From contig JAPCYS010000849.1 of assembly GCA_028641055.1 (NCBI GenBank), forward strand, positions 682,001 to 746,000: a stretch of 64,000 nt of DNA, given 5' to 3'. Every line of letters begins with the position of its first letter. Position 1 is the stretch's first letter. The position numbers were made by a program, and so were the translations under genes. Origin of the DNA: Alopecurus myosuroides. Lineage: Eukaryota; Streptophyta; Magnoliopsida; Poales; Poaceae. The notes under the pieces were generated by a model, which worked only from the letters and a program-made list of their open reading frames with translations, did no database searches and had not been told where the DNA came from. Shown here piece by piece: positions 34,311-45,614 of this stretch.

Positions 34311-35256
34311 TGATGAGGACATCCCTAACTCTTCACCTATTGTTACACATGAGGATGCTCTAATACAAACTAATGAAGTAAGGATTGGACCAATGACAAG
34401 ATCAAGAACCAAGCTATTACAACAACAGGTGAATTCACTCCTACTTGAATATAATGTTTATAATTGTGATAGCTTTATACTACCTAAATCCTTGCATTTG
34501 TGTATTCTTAGGTTTGTTGATAACACAAGCATGAATGGAGATCATGGAGAGGAGATACACAAGGATGAGCATGGATTACAAGAGGAGATGGAAAACAATC
34601 AATAACATGGTGAAAACAACAAATAACAAGTGTTATGATGACAAGGGGATGGTGCCTCCACAAGGTCAAATGCACTAAGTGTGGAAAACAATGCCATATT
34701 GTTATTTCACACTCATGGATGGACAAGGCAAGAGGAGGGCGCCCACAAGGAAGCATCAATGCGCCATATGGAGTTCTAGTAGTAGTAGGATTGGTTTGTA
34801 TACCAATTTGGCCGCACCCCTTGTGTATGGGGTCGGTTTGTATCCAATTGTGGTAGTGTTAGGAGTCCTAGTCCTATTAGGGTTGGTGCTTGCGCAAGGG
34901 AGAGCCTTGTGGCCGCACCCCCTCTCATATATACCCCTTGGGGCGCATAGAAGAGATTAGACTACGTTAAAACATAAACCCTAGACCTCTGGTTTGAAAC
35001 TGCTTGTAAGCCTTTCATCTGGAAGTTCATCTGCAAAATTTACATGTTACCTGCTGTTCCACTGGGAATAAGACGGTACAGGACCACTTGTAGTCGGTGG
35101 ATTACTTGTGCAAGAGTGTGGAGTTGAGAATATCCTTGGGGTTGCTATCTTTTGCATTGGCATCAGGGATCAGCCGGGAGAGTTCTTAGTGGCGCACTAG
35201 TTATCATACTGGAGTTGTCTGTGAGTTCACTGAGAAGATTGGGCCACCCTTTATCA
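34311..35256 (+). mobile_element. Solo LTR of a Ty3/gypsy element, 946 bp, with coding tail
   Basis: It starts TGATGAGG and ends TTTATCA, and a perfect 5 bp AATAG lies on both sides (34306-34310 and 35257-35261). The first 290 bp is open in the sense direction and encodes a gypsy-polyprotein C-terminus pattern (IGPMTRSRTKLLQQQVNSLL, SFILPKSLHLCILRF) ending at 34605. In the parent element the coding region therefore ran into the LTR. A TATA-like CATATATACCCC lies at 34926-34937. A solo LTR forms by recombination between the two LTRs of a full element. Confidence 0.82.
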
Positions 35257-35259
35257 AAT

Positions 35260-35580
35260 AGAGAATGCCCATACTTCTCGCCACCGAACAAAAATTTGTA
35301 GAAATAGAATGGCGCAACGAATAGTTGAAATTATCGCAGTTGTTTCTAGCTACTAAAAATTTGGACGTTTCGAATACTACATCTCGCCACGAAATTAAAA
35401 TTTGTAGAAATAGAATGGCGCCACGAATAGTTGAAATTGTCGCAGTTGTTTCTAGTTACTAAAAAATTGAACGTTGCGAATACTACATCTCGCCACGAAA
35501 CTAAAATTTGTAGAAATAGAATGGCGCCACAAGTAGTTGAAATTGTCGCACTTGTTTCTGGCTACTAATATTAAGGCCGT
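35260..35580 (+). repeat. 106 bp tandem repeat, three copies, CACTA subterminal
   Basis: TTTGTAGAAATAGAATGGCG begins at 35295, 35401 and 35507, at exact steps of 106. Each unit contains CGCCAC and TTGTCGCA motifs that probably act as protein-binding sites near the CACTA end. Confidence 0.88.
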
Positions 35581-36048
35581 TGTGATTACTATTTAAAACT
35601 CGTGTTACCACGATTGATTGTGTGTGGCAAATTGTTGTTTTCACGCGTATAAGGTTTGTTGCCATAGTTTTTTGCCACACAATTGGACGTGGCAAATAAA
35701 CTCGACTTTTGCAACGAAAGACCAGGCGCAACGGAACACTCGCCGTTGCCATATTGGTCGCTCGCCACGTTTCGGTATTTGTTGAACTAGAGCTGTACCA
35801 ACGAAAAACGTAGGTTGCGTTAGGTGCGAGACGCAACGAAAAAGCGTGTGGCAATTGGCCGAGTAAATGGTTGCAAAATGTCAATTTTGTAGCCACGTAT
35901 CTCATTGCGCGGAGAGAGGCTAGTACCACGCCATTTTTCGCGACGCTTCCCAATGAAAGTCTTTTCGATGCAACACATACCTATTGCGACGATTAGGCAC
36001 TTGTTACAACGATTTCGTTCGTTGCAATAGCTCGGTTTTCTTGTAGTG

Positions 36049-38111
36049 TATCAATAACCCCGCTAATACATATGCATAGGCTTAGGTAGTATAACATTCT
36101 TATAAACACAAACAATATTTATTACTAGGAAAGAATTCACCTTATAATGAACACCAGTGAGGCTCAATATTTCCTTCCAACTTAAGCATGTATAATCACC
36201 ATGGACCCCTATTATATCCTCATCATCCTCCCTTTCTTCAAGACAAGACGTCCATGGCTTGTGGTAAACTGAGCATGGAAGAAACAAAAAGAACAACATG
36301 TATGCACAATATATGTATCTATAATGGGGTGCATTAGTTGTGTGCACATGATAAAAATTCTCACATGACATGGGACCACTAATTTTGCATGTAAACAACA
36401 CATAATTGTCATATGAAAAAATAGCATCTCATCAAATAGCAATCACAATTGCAAGTATAAGTGAAGCTCATAGAGTCATGATCATAAGGAGACACATCTA
36501 TGTATACATTCGTATTTTTTAGTACCAAATCAAGTGTTCTCACAGAAGATCTATGATCAATTTTGGTGGTGGTAGTACACTCAAGTGCGTTAACATGTTT
36601 ATTATTTTCATTATCAAAGTTGCAACTCAATTTGCAAATATAAGTGAAGTATAATTCAGTAGCACATGTAATTATCAAGTCTTGTGGCAAACCAAACATA
36701 TGGTAAAATCATGCTCATATTTAGCAAATTGTAAATAATCCAACCAAGGTAACACAATGTTCAATTCAACAATTTTATCACAAGTAATACATATTTGATC
36801 CACCATAAAAATTTCATTCATGTTATAGTCACCAACCAAATTAAAAGTGAAACAAGTAGTATAGGTGATAGAATTGACATATGAAACTTCAACAATCTTA
36901 TTCATAGCACATTGCACAGTAATTGGTTCATGTAACATGAGGGAATAGACAATATTATTAGGTGGTATTTTAGCAAGCACTTCTTTATGTGTAATAAATA
37001 CCACATGCTCAAAATTTGAAATTATCACATGGTGGTGAACTATATATGCTTGTCAACTCACAAGAATCAGCTAGCAAATTAGTACACTCACAAAATTCAG
37101 CACTTGTAGTTTGTAGCTCGAAATGAGCACCAATGTCAATGGCATTCTTCTCAGATGTAGTAGGTACTGATTCATCTTCCTCTAGTGGTGATGTAGGTTG
37201 TACTTGAGAAGGCTCCCTTTCTTCAAAAGCAACCTGCATATCACAATCAACAACACTAGGAACAATGGTATGCTCCTCCAATATATGTGGTGGTGGTGCA
37301 GGTTGTACTATAGGATCCCTTTCTTCAAAAGCAACCTGCACATCACAAGAAACAACACTAGGAGTAGACATGATTTCATTAGTAGGAACAACTTTACATG
37401 ACTCTATAACCTCTAAATTGTCTAACCATTGCATCGCAAGGATTTCAAGTCTTACCTTTCCAAGGAATTGAGGAGGCAAAAATAATGGTTGCCGTCTATT
37501 GTCCCAAAATTTTGGAAGCCATGCGTGTATTATCCAATTTTTCTTATAGTCATAAAAGAATTGTATATCCGGATAATGACTGTCAAAATTAACCTTAAAT
37601 CTGTTGCACCATTTTTCACTCAACAAAAGATGACAACAACTAAACTCTCTAGGAAACACATGACCTAAAATTTGCCTTGTATGGTAATGAATTGTTAATG
37701 GAACAAAAACCATGTGAGTAATGAGAACTGCATCATCTTTAGTAGGTAACAGAAAAGGTGTCAGTGTTCTTGGAACCAACTGCAATTTCTCAACAACATC
37801 AATACTCACAAAATCATATCGCGTACCTTTATCAAGGGTAATAGCAACATTGCTACCTTTGATGTCTGCTGTGAAGTGGAACAAATCTGACGCAGGGATC
37901 CCACTAGCATCCTCCTCCCAAAATGTATAACTGCAAGCATCCACACTAGAAAAGTCCATTGATCAATTTGTTTGTGAAAACAAAATAACAATGAGTTGTG
38001 GTGTTCTCTCACAACTCACTCAAAACCAGCAAAGAAGTGCTTCTCTTACCGTTCCAAAGTGAATAGGATTTATTTACCAACAAGTATCAATGAAGAGTGT
38101 ACCAAGTGTGA
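36049..38111 (-). mobile_element. Decayed gypsy-like element C, internal part
   Basis: On the minus strand a 316-codon frame (37959-37009) is followed by further frames in other phases down to about 36063, ending in NVILPKPMHMY. That ending matches the polyprotein tail seen in the solo LTR at 34311. No LTR of this element is in the window. It was interrupted on the left by the CACTA element and on the right by element B at 38112. No reverse transcriptase was seen in the part present. Confidence 0.55.
37009..37959 (-). pseudogene. Retropepsin-like polyprotein fragment of element C
   Basis: Near aa 33-150 the fragment has the layout of a retrotransposon aspartic protease (GSNVAITLDKGTRYDFVSID, later HLLLSEKWCNRFKVNFD). 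The active-site triplet is DKG where DTG/DSG/DGG is expected. Then come Pro/Glu-rich repeats: a segment with VAFEER and HILEEH occurs twice (SVVSCDVQVAFEER and SVVDCDMQVAFEER). It is likely a non-autonomous or decayed gypsy protein; the B element insertion lies about 150 bp upstream of its start. Confidence 0.5.
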
Positions 38112-38801
38112 TGTCGCACCCGGACTTCTAGAGGATACTCGCAGTTCCGTTGAACAGTAGTTGGTTGGATTACGGGGCTTACCGGCACCCGCATCTCTTA
38201 CGAGTAGGCCAACACACGTATGTGTGACAACCAACCCCTATCTGTTCATCGTCTACGTAAACCATCCCATAGAAATCAGGATACTACCATTGACGTACTT
38301 CATACCCTACACACATGGTACGTCAACGGCGTTGAACAAAATGATAACACAACAGATCTCTAAGACACAAAAGATGGAAATAAGTTGCAAATGGCTCTCA
38401 CTAGAGCAGAGATAGCAAATACAATAATCCAGAGGACACATGTCCCAACATAACATCATTACATCTCAGCGGAAGCATTCAAAGGGTCTGAGTACAGACA
38501 AATCCAAATAGGATTAAGAAGCCGGGAATGAAAGGAAAAACGGAGCCCATCCACGATGTCTCGGATCCTGCCCGGGTCCGCTACCTACTCGTCAGCAGCC
38601 TCGTCAAACTCCACGTAGTAGCCGTCACGGGGATCCTCGTAAGCGTAGTCTGCGGAAACCACAGCCCCAAAGGGGGTCAGTACATAAACGTACTGGCAAG
38701 CAAGACTCACGGTTCACCAAAGTGTAGCCCGTCAACACCAAGCACAGATGCCTTGGGTTCAACAGAAGAAAGGGATATAAAATATGCTGCAACTGGCTGC
38801 A
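38112..38801 (-). repeat. Element B 3' LTR, distal piece
   Basis: It matches 61653-62343 of the B 5' LTR nearly base for base. Element A begins at 38802. The 5 bp CTGCA (38797-38801) would be the left copy of A's target duplication; the right copy was lost with the junction at 52078. Confidence 0.88.
38585..38649 (-). other. LTR exon 3 copy (element B 3' LTR)
   Basis: It is the same 65 nt exon as at 62126-62190, with the CCGCAG acceptor and TAG stop kept. It encodes DGYYVEFDEAADE at its end. Here it is cut off from exon 2 by element A. Confidence 0.6.
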
Positions 38802-39658
38802 TGTAACATCCCAAGTATGAAATATCCCTTAGAATGTTTTGTTTATTGTTTTAATTCAAGCAATGCATCATGTCATCATCTCATTGCATTTGTTTTATTT
38901 TTGGTTGCATTTGTTACTAATTGTTTTGCATCTGTTTTATCTTGTTTTCATAATCAAACTCAAACAATTTCAAATGGTTATTGTCATACTTGATCTGTTA
39001 CAACTTTTGGAATAAAAATAACAAATAAAAACAACCATTTTATTCCATGTTGAGCACTCATTAAATTGTTGGTTTTAATCAAACCCTTAATCCAATCAAT
39101 TAATTCAATCAGTAATTTCTAAATCATTTCAAATTCAAACCAATTCTCAAAATCAGTACCTTTTTGAATCCATAAAGTTCACCACACATTTGTACTCTTT
39201 AAATCATTTTAAAAACTTAGGGGTAACCCTATTGAAAATGCTTTGTTTTCCTAATATTACATAATATTGAAAATATCATTAAATTGGGTTTAATTTTCAA
39301 ACAGCAAGCAAACCTTTAAACTTTTGAAAATTAAAGCTACCAAATGTTTGCATTTGGTCTATTAAACTTCCCCAAATTTTTCCAAATTTTTTCCTAAAAC
39401 TAAAACCTCTCTTTTCTTCCAAAAGCAAAAGCTACAAAAAAAAACAGAAAAGGAAAAATAAAAAGGAGCAAAACCGCAGCGCGCGCGGCAGCTAACAGCA
39501 GCCCAGCCCACCTAGCCTAGCGCGCGCGCGACCCAGCCCGCCTAACTCCCCCCGTACCGCTTCGCAATTCGTGCGATCCTTCTGTCTGGCGTACGGCAGG
39601 CCATCCGCGGCGCCACCGCGGCAGTACGCGCCGACGGCCAGGAGAGCACCTAGGCGCC

Positions 39659-39664
39659 TATATA
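39659..39664 (+). promoter_or_regulatory. TATA box of element A LTR
   Basis: TATATAG follows a GC-rich palindromic block (CCTAGGCGCCTATATAG). It matches in position the TATATAAGC of element B's LTR (complement of 54797-54802) and gives a likely start of the genomic transcript about 30 nt downstream. Confidence 0.65.
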
Positions 39665-40201
39665 GCCCCCTCGAGCAGCGAGCGCAGCCCTAGGCTAAAC
39701 CTAGGACCCTGTCCCATCGCCAGCGCCGCCAATTTCTCCTCCTCGTCGCTCTCCCCACCTCTGGATCCCTCGCCGGCGACAACCCTCTGAACATCGCCAT
39801 GGCGCCACCCACCTAGCCTCTCCCCTCCCTGTCCACCTACTGGAACCGCACCGCCACCATCCCTTCTACGCGTTGGACACCTGAGCTCGCACGGAGGAGC
39901 AGGGAGACAGCACCGCCGTCCTCGACCGCCTCGTCACCGCCGTCGTCATCAGCGCGTCACCGTCGAGCCTCTGCCACGATTTACGCCGGTGGTGAGCATC
40001 CACCATCTTCCTCTCTCCCCCTGTGCTTCCAGTACCGCGCTCGCACGCCTCCATCCATCACCAGCACGAGCGCCTGTTGCCGTTGATCGCCGCCGATTAG
40101 ATACGCCGTTCTGTCAGTGTCGCGCAAACATTCGTTCGTCAGAGTTTCAGAATCGCGACTGAAGCCATATCCTCAGTGCGTACCTGTTATCTGACAAGGA
40201 A

Positions 40202-40272
40202 CGCGCAGTAGCGCAATGGTTCAGTGCTTGCGCTTGCAGCGCGCGGTCGAGGGATCGACTCCCCGCGCCCGC
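40202..40272 (+). other. tRNA-like block with Pol III A and B boxes, element A 5' LTR
   Basis: The A box TAGCGCAATGGTTC starts at 40209 and the B box GGATCGACTCC at 40252, 43 nt apart as in tRNA genes. Between them CTTGCAG could be an anticodon-type loop. The acceptor stem pairs poorly, so this is a tRNA-derived or tRNA-like sequence, not a working tRNA gene. The A box is 1407 nt from the LTR start. The same block is at 50175-50245 in the 3' LTR. Confidence 0.55.
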
Positions 40273-41454
40273 ATAAATTCCCAACCTTTTTGTTTCTTCC
40301 GTACTGACATCCGTTGCCCACATGTCATGCACTCCTGTGGCCACGCAAGCAGCAGCGCCACGCTGGCCCCCCCAGGCCCACGTGCAGTGGCTGTGGCTAG
40401 GCCACTGCACGGTAACAAAAGTTTGCACGCCCAGTTTTAATTCAAATCTTTTTTTTTAAAATGGCAGAATAAAAACCCAAACTTTAAACCTCAATAACTT
40501 TTAATCTATAATTCTAATAAATAAAAGTTGTATATGTTTTCTGTTCAAAATTAAGTGATCTTTCCAATTGTTCCATTTGTGTTCTGTTTTGAGTTTTCAA
40601 AATGCATTAAAAAATTCAAATTTGAATAATTCAAATGTAATTTGCAATAATTCATAAATAATTCATACTAATTCCAAATAAGGCAAATAAAATATGTTTT
40701 TCATACCATTTTGAATATCCTATTCAAATATAAAATTTGTTTCATTGTTTGAATAATTTAAATTGCCTAAATAATTTAATACTTGTTTAATTCAATTAAA
40801 TTTGATAAAATCATAACTTGCTTAATATAAAATATTTTTGAACATGCAAAATATGTTTTCAAACCATCAAAGTGTGAACTTTTCAAATGTGAATTTGAAT
40901 TTATGATTTGAACCAATAAAATTCAAATAATATTCAAACTTGTTTTAAATTCAATTAAAACTTGTTTAATATTGTTTAATTCATAATAAATTCATCCTAA
41001 TTCAAATTTCAATATTTGAAACATGTAATCCAACTAAAATTTGATGTTCTTTTCCAATATAAATTTTGTTAATTGTTTTGCACACTTTGAATTGATGAAA
41101 ACAATAATTGTTTGTGTGACATGTTTAAGTAACCAAATTTTCCAAACTTGTTCTATTCCTTTCCTTTGCATCTATTATTGTTATTTTGTTGTTATCTTGT
41201 TATCATCATCATGCATGCATCATGATAACAACTTTCACCTAATCCTTATTTGTAAATCATTTGTTCCACTTAATTATGGACCTTTTCCCATATGCAACTC
41301 TTTTAGCATAGGGGTCCATTTAAATTGTATTATCATGTTAGCTAGTTTATTTTGATGCAACCATTAATTTGTCATGCATCATCTTGATTGTGCACAATGC
41401 CATGAGAATGATTGTTTACATTCCTGTTTTGTTTGTTTGCTTCTTCTCGAATAG

Positions 41455-42826
41455 ACGACGACGTTGAGGCAGACGATCCTTACAGCACCCCTTCTGAGGA
41501 TCTAGCTCAGTACCCGGCTGCTGAGTTCGCAGGCAAGTTATCACTCACATGAACCATTGTATTCCTTTCAACCCTGGTTACCGATACTTTCCGTTGTCTA
41601 TTTTTGCTAGCCTTAGTGGTAGTTGTTCCTGTTACGAACCTATCACATGAATCCTTTAACCCTGATATTGCCTCACCACCCCTCCTACAACCCTGTTGAT
41701 TGAGCCAGTGTCTTACTAGCATGCTTATGTTGTTTTCCTCGAGTCTGTTACCCGTTACTTTCAGTTACTATTTCTTTATGTTCTGGGGGCTCGATGTTTA
41801 ATCAATCAATCAATCATGCTAATATTATTGTTAATAATAATTTGATGATAAGGCACCGGCAGAAGGCCATGTGTGGTTTTGAGGCCTGCTAGTGTCGACC
41901 CTAATAGGAAAAGGGTCTTGTCTACTGATCCATGATGAGCGCACTACCCGCATGTGGGAAGCGAGTATGGGCGCCCCCCTCAATTTTATTCGATTCGCAT
42001 CTCGTCCAAATCATCTCATTTAGTTCGTGCTTTCTATTTGCCGCATGCATGTTTTTGCGAGCCCAGCGCAGGGTGGAACTTTTGTAGTCGGCATATAGGG
42101 GGACACGTTCTTAGAGTGCTATGAGGGTCCATTTTCTTCTGGGCTCGATTAGCCGTGCGCCCTAGGTGCTTTGGGCTTGATGCGGAGAAGAGTTGAGTTG
42201 TGTTGAGTGCCTCGCTTGGTGGGAGGCATCCCATCTGGCGGGTTATTCATACGTGTACGGCCAAATTGGTGCAACCCTGCAGGGATAATCTTCTCGAGAA
42301 GCCGTGTTTTCCGCGGTTATGGACTACTTGGTGAAAGTACTGGCTAACAAGTACTCAGGACAACTTAAACTTAATGATTCACTATCTCACACCCCATGAT
42401 TAACAAATTGACTAGTAATAGGATTATTGTCACAATAAATTGATTCATCTTAATCCAACTGGGTGAGTTATCCTCGGATTGCTTCTTTGGATAAGGGGCG
42501 AGATCCAGGATGGGTTTGTTTGAAGTTATCTTTCAGTTGGTTACAACCCTCGATCTTATCCCCTTTCTGATAGTTGGAAATGATAGAATCTCTGTAGTTG
42601 GTTAGCGCAGCCAGTTGCAGCATCTTATGTACCCCTTCTTTCCGTTGAACCCAAGGCATCTGTGCGTGTGTTGACGGGCTATACTTTGGTGAACTGTGAG
42701 TCTTGCTTGCCAGTACTTGGATGTACTGACCCCTTTGGGGCTGTGGTTTACGCAGACTACGATTACGGCTACGACGACCACCAGGATGGCTACTTCGTGG
42801 AGTTTGACGAGACTGCAGACGAGTAG
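41455..42826 (+). other. Spliced acidic coding exons inside element A LTR
   Basis: Exon 2 is 41455-41532 (acceptor CGAATAG, donor AG|GCAAGT, a GC-AG intron). Exon 3 is 42756-42826 (acceptor TTTACGCAG, TAG stop). A likely upstream exon ends at a GTGAGC donor at 39992. Joined, exons 2 and 3 read in one phase: TPSEDLAQY, then a Tyr/Asp-rich run, then VEFDETADE and stop. The homologous exons in element B keep length, phase and most residues. No ATG in frame was found in the upstream exon, so the start of translation is unknown. Function unknown; the product would be strongly acidic. Confidence 0.5.
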
Positions 42827-43298
42827 ATAGCTGGATCCAGGACCTACGTGGATGGGCTTCGTCTTCTTTATTTTTCTCCGGCTTCTTAAGCCTGTTGGAT
42901 TTGTCTGTACCCAGACACCTTTGATTGCTTCCGCTGACGTAATGAATGCTATGTTGGGACATGTGTCCTCTGGATGATTGTATTTGCTATCTCTGCCTTA
43001 GTGAAGGCCATTTGCAACCTTATTTCAATCTTTTGTGTCTTAGAGATAAGTTGTGATCATCATTCGTTCAAAGCTGTTGACGTACCGTGCGTGATTGATA
43101 TGAAGTACGTCGACAGTAGTGCCTATGACTTCTAGTGGATAGTTTACATCGACGGTGGAATAGCAGGGCTTGTGTTGTCGCGCATAAGCGCAGGCCTACC
43201 AGGAAGCTGGGACGTGGGAGCAGTTATGCCCCATAATCCAAGCACCTGCTATCCAGTTCGGCCCGATGAGTATCCCTTAGAAGCCAGGGTGCGACAAA

Positions 43299-43310
43299 TG
43301 GTATCAGAGC
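43299..43310 (+). other. Primer binding site of element A
   Basis: TGGTATCAGAGC, two bases after the 5' LTR; tRNA-iMet type. Confidence 0.92.
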
Positions 43311-43673
43311 CTGTCTGCCTGTAGGATCCCTTTTACTGGTCGCAGTTGAGTTTAGAAACTATTTTGTAGCTATATAGGAAAAATGAAACGTGAGAGTAGG
43401 AATTCTGCCATTTTTCTTCTTTCCCCACCCACCCACCCTTTTCTGGTAAGGAAGTGCAACGTTGTTTTCTGTTCCCACCTAAACTTTCAAGTTAGGATTT
43501 CACGTGTTTTGGGTTCTCCGTAGTACCTCAGGAGTTTTTGGTCTCGTTTTCCCGATGTTGCTTCGATATCCTGTTCTTCTGAAGAACCTTTCGTCCGTTG
43601 AAACCTTGTTGTTGTTTTCCACATCCTTTTTCTTCTACCGGAGTCTAATCAAAACTTCCCCGATCATCTGCAG

Positions 43674-44489
43674 ATGGATCTCAGGTTCTACCCGCAGGTG
43701 GTTCGGATGACTCGCTGTGAGAGCACCGCCGGTTATCCGGAGATGCTGAGAGACATGGTTACCTATCTGGGGTTCCATTGGGCACCAGAGTACCAGGTCT
43801 ACGAGCAGCAGCGAGAGTTTGACCAGACCTGCTACCGGGCTATCGTCTACATTCTGTCAGATGATGGCAGGAGCATTGTCCACCGCGACGAGGCAGTAGG
43901 TTCCACAGTGGATATGGCCGTGCAACAGGCAGCGTACGTGAGTCTCACTGTCCTCCGTGCTGACTACTGGGGGTTTGATGATTCCATCTATCGTCACATC
44001 CCCCGTGGTTACATCACGGCAGCGGGAGTTCACTTCACTCTCCACAGCAACCTGGATACCTACGAATCTGATAGCTCCAGGCTGCACACCACTGCTCAGT
44101 TCGTGAGGCACAGTGATGCAGTTGCTTCCACACTTTCTCAGGAGTTAGCCTCAGTCAGGGAGCAGCTCTATCTGGCGTTGACTCGTCTGGCTACGTACAC
44201 CACAGACTTTGTTGGAGACGAGCGCTTTGCACGTTTCACTCAGCCAGCTGGATTTCCGCTGCCAGATGCTGGAGGTTACGAGCCGATCAGAGGTCCACTT
44301 CTCGACCTTGGTCCGGGCTACACTGGGATTCCCCGTTTTGGAGCACAGGGAGATGACGCTTTCTACTTCACCACACCGAGAGTTGCTCTCAGAGCAGTTC
44401 CTACCTACAGGGATCGTCGTGATACTTACTTCCGTGGGATTCCTCCTCACCGTATCTCTCGTCGTACTACTCACCGCCGTCCTGCGTGA
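43674..44489 (+). CDS. ORF0 of element A, 271 aa, unknown function
   Basis: A sense-strand frame between the primer site and gag, open for 271 codons and ending at a TGA 211 nt before the gag ATG. The start MDLRFYPQVVRMTR and end HRRPA are shared with element B's ORF0, which has the same length. The N-terminal two thirds look like a folded helical domain (LGFHWAPEYQVYEQQREFDQ, DYWGFDDSIY); the C-terminus is Arg/His-rich. An extra ORF before gag is known in some grass gypsy elements, but its role is not established. It has no retroviral enzyme motif. The conserved length in a copy whose pol is broken shows how young the copy is. Confidence 0.8.
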   Translation: MDLRFYPQVVRMTRCESTAGYPEMLRDMVTYLGFHWAPEYQVYEQQREFDQTCYRAIVYILSDDGRSIVHRDEAVGSTVDMAVQQAAYVSLTVLRADYWGFDDSIYRHIPRGYITAAGVHFTLHSNLDTYESDSSRLHTTAQFVRHSDAVASTLSQELASVREQLYLALTRLATYTTDFVGDERFARFTQPAGFPLPDAGGYEPIRGPLLDLGPGYTGIPRFGAQGDDAFYFTTPRVALRAVPTYRDRRDTYFRGIPPHRISRRTTHRRPA

Positions 44490-44699
44490 TGAGCATGGGA
44501 GTACCGATGTATCCATTCATAGCTATGTTTAGTTATCCTTTGGCATTCGAACCATGTATTGGTCTGTTGGATATTCTGATGTATTTGAACATGTGATGAT
44601 GTACCTGTTGGTTATCTATTCATGCGTCGGAATAATCTATCTTTCGGTTACCAAGTCTATCCTTTTCTATTGTTGTGCTAAAATGCATTTCTGTTCAGG

Positions 44700-45614
44700 A
44701 TGCCTCCAACCAGGAACAACCCGCCTCCGCCACCACCAATGGGGGAACTGTTAGCTCAGATGACCCAAGTGGTGACACAGATGGCCCAGATCCAGGCTAA
44801 CCAGCACACCAACCAGAATGCTCCGCGAGTCAGCATCAAGGAGTTTCTGAGCATGGGGCCGAGAGCTTTCGTGGCAACACGTGAGCCTCTGGATGCTGAT
44901 GACTGGATCAGGGAGATGAACAGGGCTCTGGAGATAGCTCATGTTGGTGAGGAAGATAAGGTCAAGTATGCCACCTACCTACTGAAGGGTCAGGCAGCTA
45001 CCTGGTGGGAGAACTACCAGACCATGAGAGCTGGCTATCCTATCACCTGGGGATGTTTCAAGGATGCCTTCCTGAAGCACCACATCCCAGATGGTCTCAT
45101 GGAAAGGATGCGTGAGGAATTCTGCTCTCTCAAACAGGGCAAGCTGGACGTCCTCGGCTACCAGAACGAGTTCAATCGTCTCGCTCGATACGCTGGTGAC
45201 GAGGTGTCCACTGAAGCCAAGAAGATGGCAAGGTTCCGCCGAGGTTTTAACCCGGAACTGAAGTACGCTCTCACCAACATCAAGTGCAAGGACTTCGTGG
45301 AGCTCGTGAACACCGCGCTCAATGAGGAGAATGGGCGCAAGGCGTTCGAAGAGTCCCGCAAGCACTCGCGTGAGGGTGGTTCCTCCTCCAACATGACCAC
45401 CCCTCCGCAGAAGCGCCGCATCTGGGTGCCAAATGGTGCTGTCACTAGGGCTCCAAATGCCCAAGCTTCTCCAGGCTTTGGTCCCCGCCCACCCAACCCA
45501 TCTCAGATGCAGGGTCAGAGGATTCCAATGGGGCAGCCAAGGCCAGGTCCTCCTCGTGTCGTCACTTGCTTCAAGTGCAAGGAGACTGGACACTACGCTG
45601 ATAAGTGCACTTAG
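44700..45614 (+). CDS. Gag of element A, ended early by a stop
   Basis: The frame begins [14 protein letters not shown] and carries the retrotransposon gag domain (DADDWIREMNRALEI, about aa 60-190), a basic Ser-rich linker, and a CCHC knuckle [14 protein letters not shown] near aa 290-303. It stops at TAG 45612-45614 just after the knuckle, where element B has a Gln codon. Gag could therefore still be made, without protease and pol. The encoded protein packages the RNA. Confidence 0.88.
   Translation: MPPTRNNPPPPPPMGELLAQMTQVVTQMAQIQANQHTNQNAPRVSIKEFLSMGPRAFVATREPLDADDWIREMNRALEIAHVGEEDKVKYATYLLKGQAATWWENYQTMRAGYPITWGCFKDAFLKHHIPDGLMERMREEFCSLKQGKLDVLGYQNEFNRLARYAGDEVSTEAKKMARFRRGFNPELKYALTNIKCKDFVELVNTALNEENGRKAFEESRKHSREGGSSSNMTTPPQKRRIWVPNGAVTRAPNAQASPGFGPRPPNPSQMQGQRIPMGQPRPGPPRVVTCFKCKETGHYADKCT

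Larger units (their letters stand above)
33990..36048 (+). mobile_element. CACTA right subterminal region and terminus
   Basis: The right end TTTTCTTGTAGTG at 36048 is the complement of the standard CACTACAAGAAAA terminus. The region from about 34125 is dense in CGCCAC, GTGGCAA and GTCGCA motifs, with a 106 bp tandem repeat at 35260-35580. A solo LTR (34311-35256) interrupts it. Together with the Ptta gene upstream this is the 3' portion of one CACTA element. Its left end is not certain. The element sits in the decayed gypsy element C. Confidence 0.8.
38802..43296 (+). repeat. Element A 5' LTR, 4495 bp
   Basis: TGTAACATCC to GCGACA. In order it holds an AT-rich upstream part, a GC-rich promoter with a TATA box, a GC-rich leader with a donor at 39992, a tRNA-like block, an AT-rich 1.1 kb stretch, and two coding-like exons. 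This length is at the upper end for plant chromoviruses. Confidence 0.9.

Noticed and set aside
39866..40054. Short minus-strand frame in the element A LTR leader
   Set aside because: Antisense to the predicted leader exon and without a counterpart in element B.
40202..40272. True tRNA gene
   Set aside because: A and B boxes fit, but acceptor and T stems pair poorly, so it is called tRNA-like only.
40216..40440. 74-codon frame over the tRNA-like block, also at 50189-50413
   Set aside because: Present only because the block is GC-rich; element B has no counterpart, so it is not a conserved protein.
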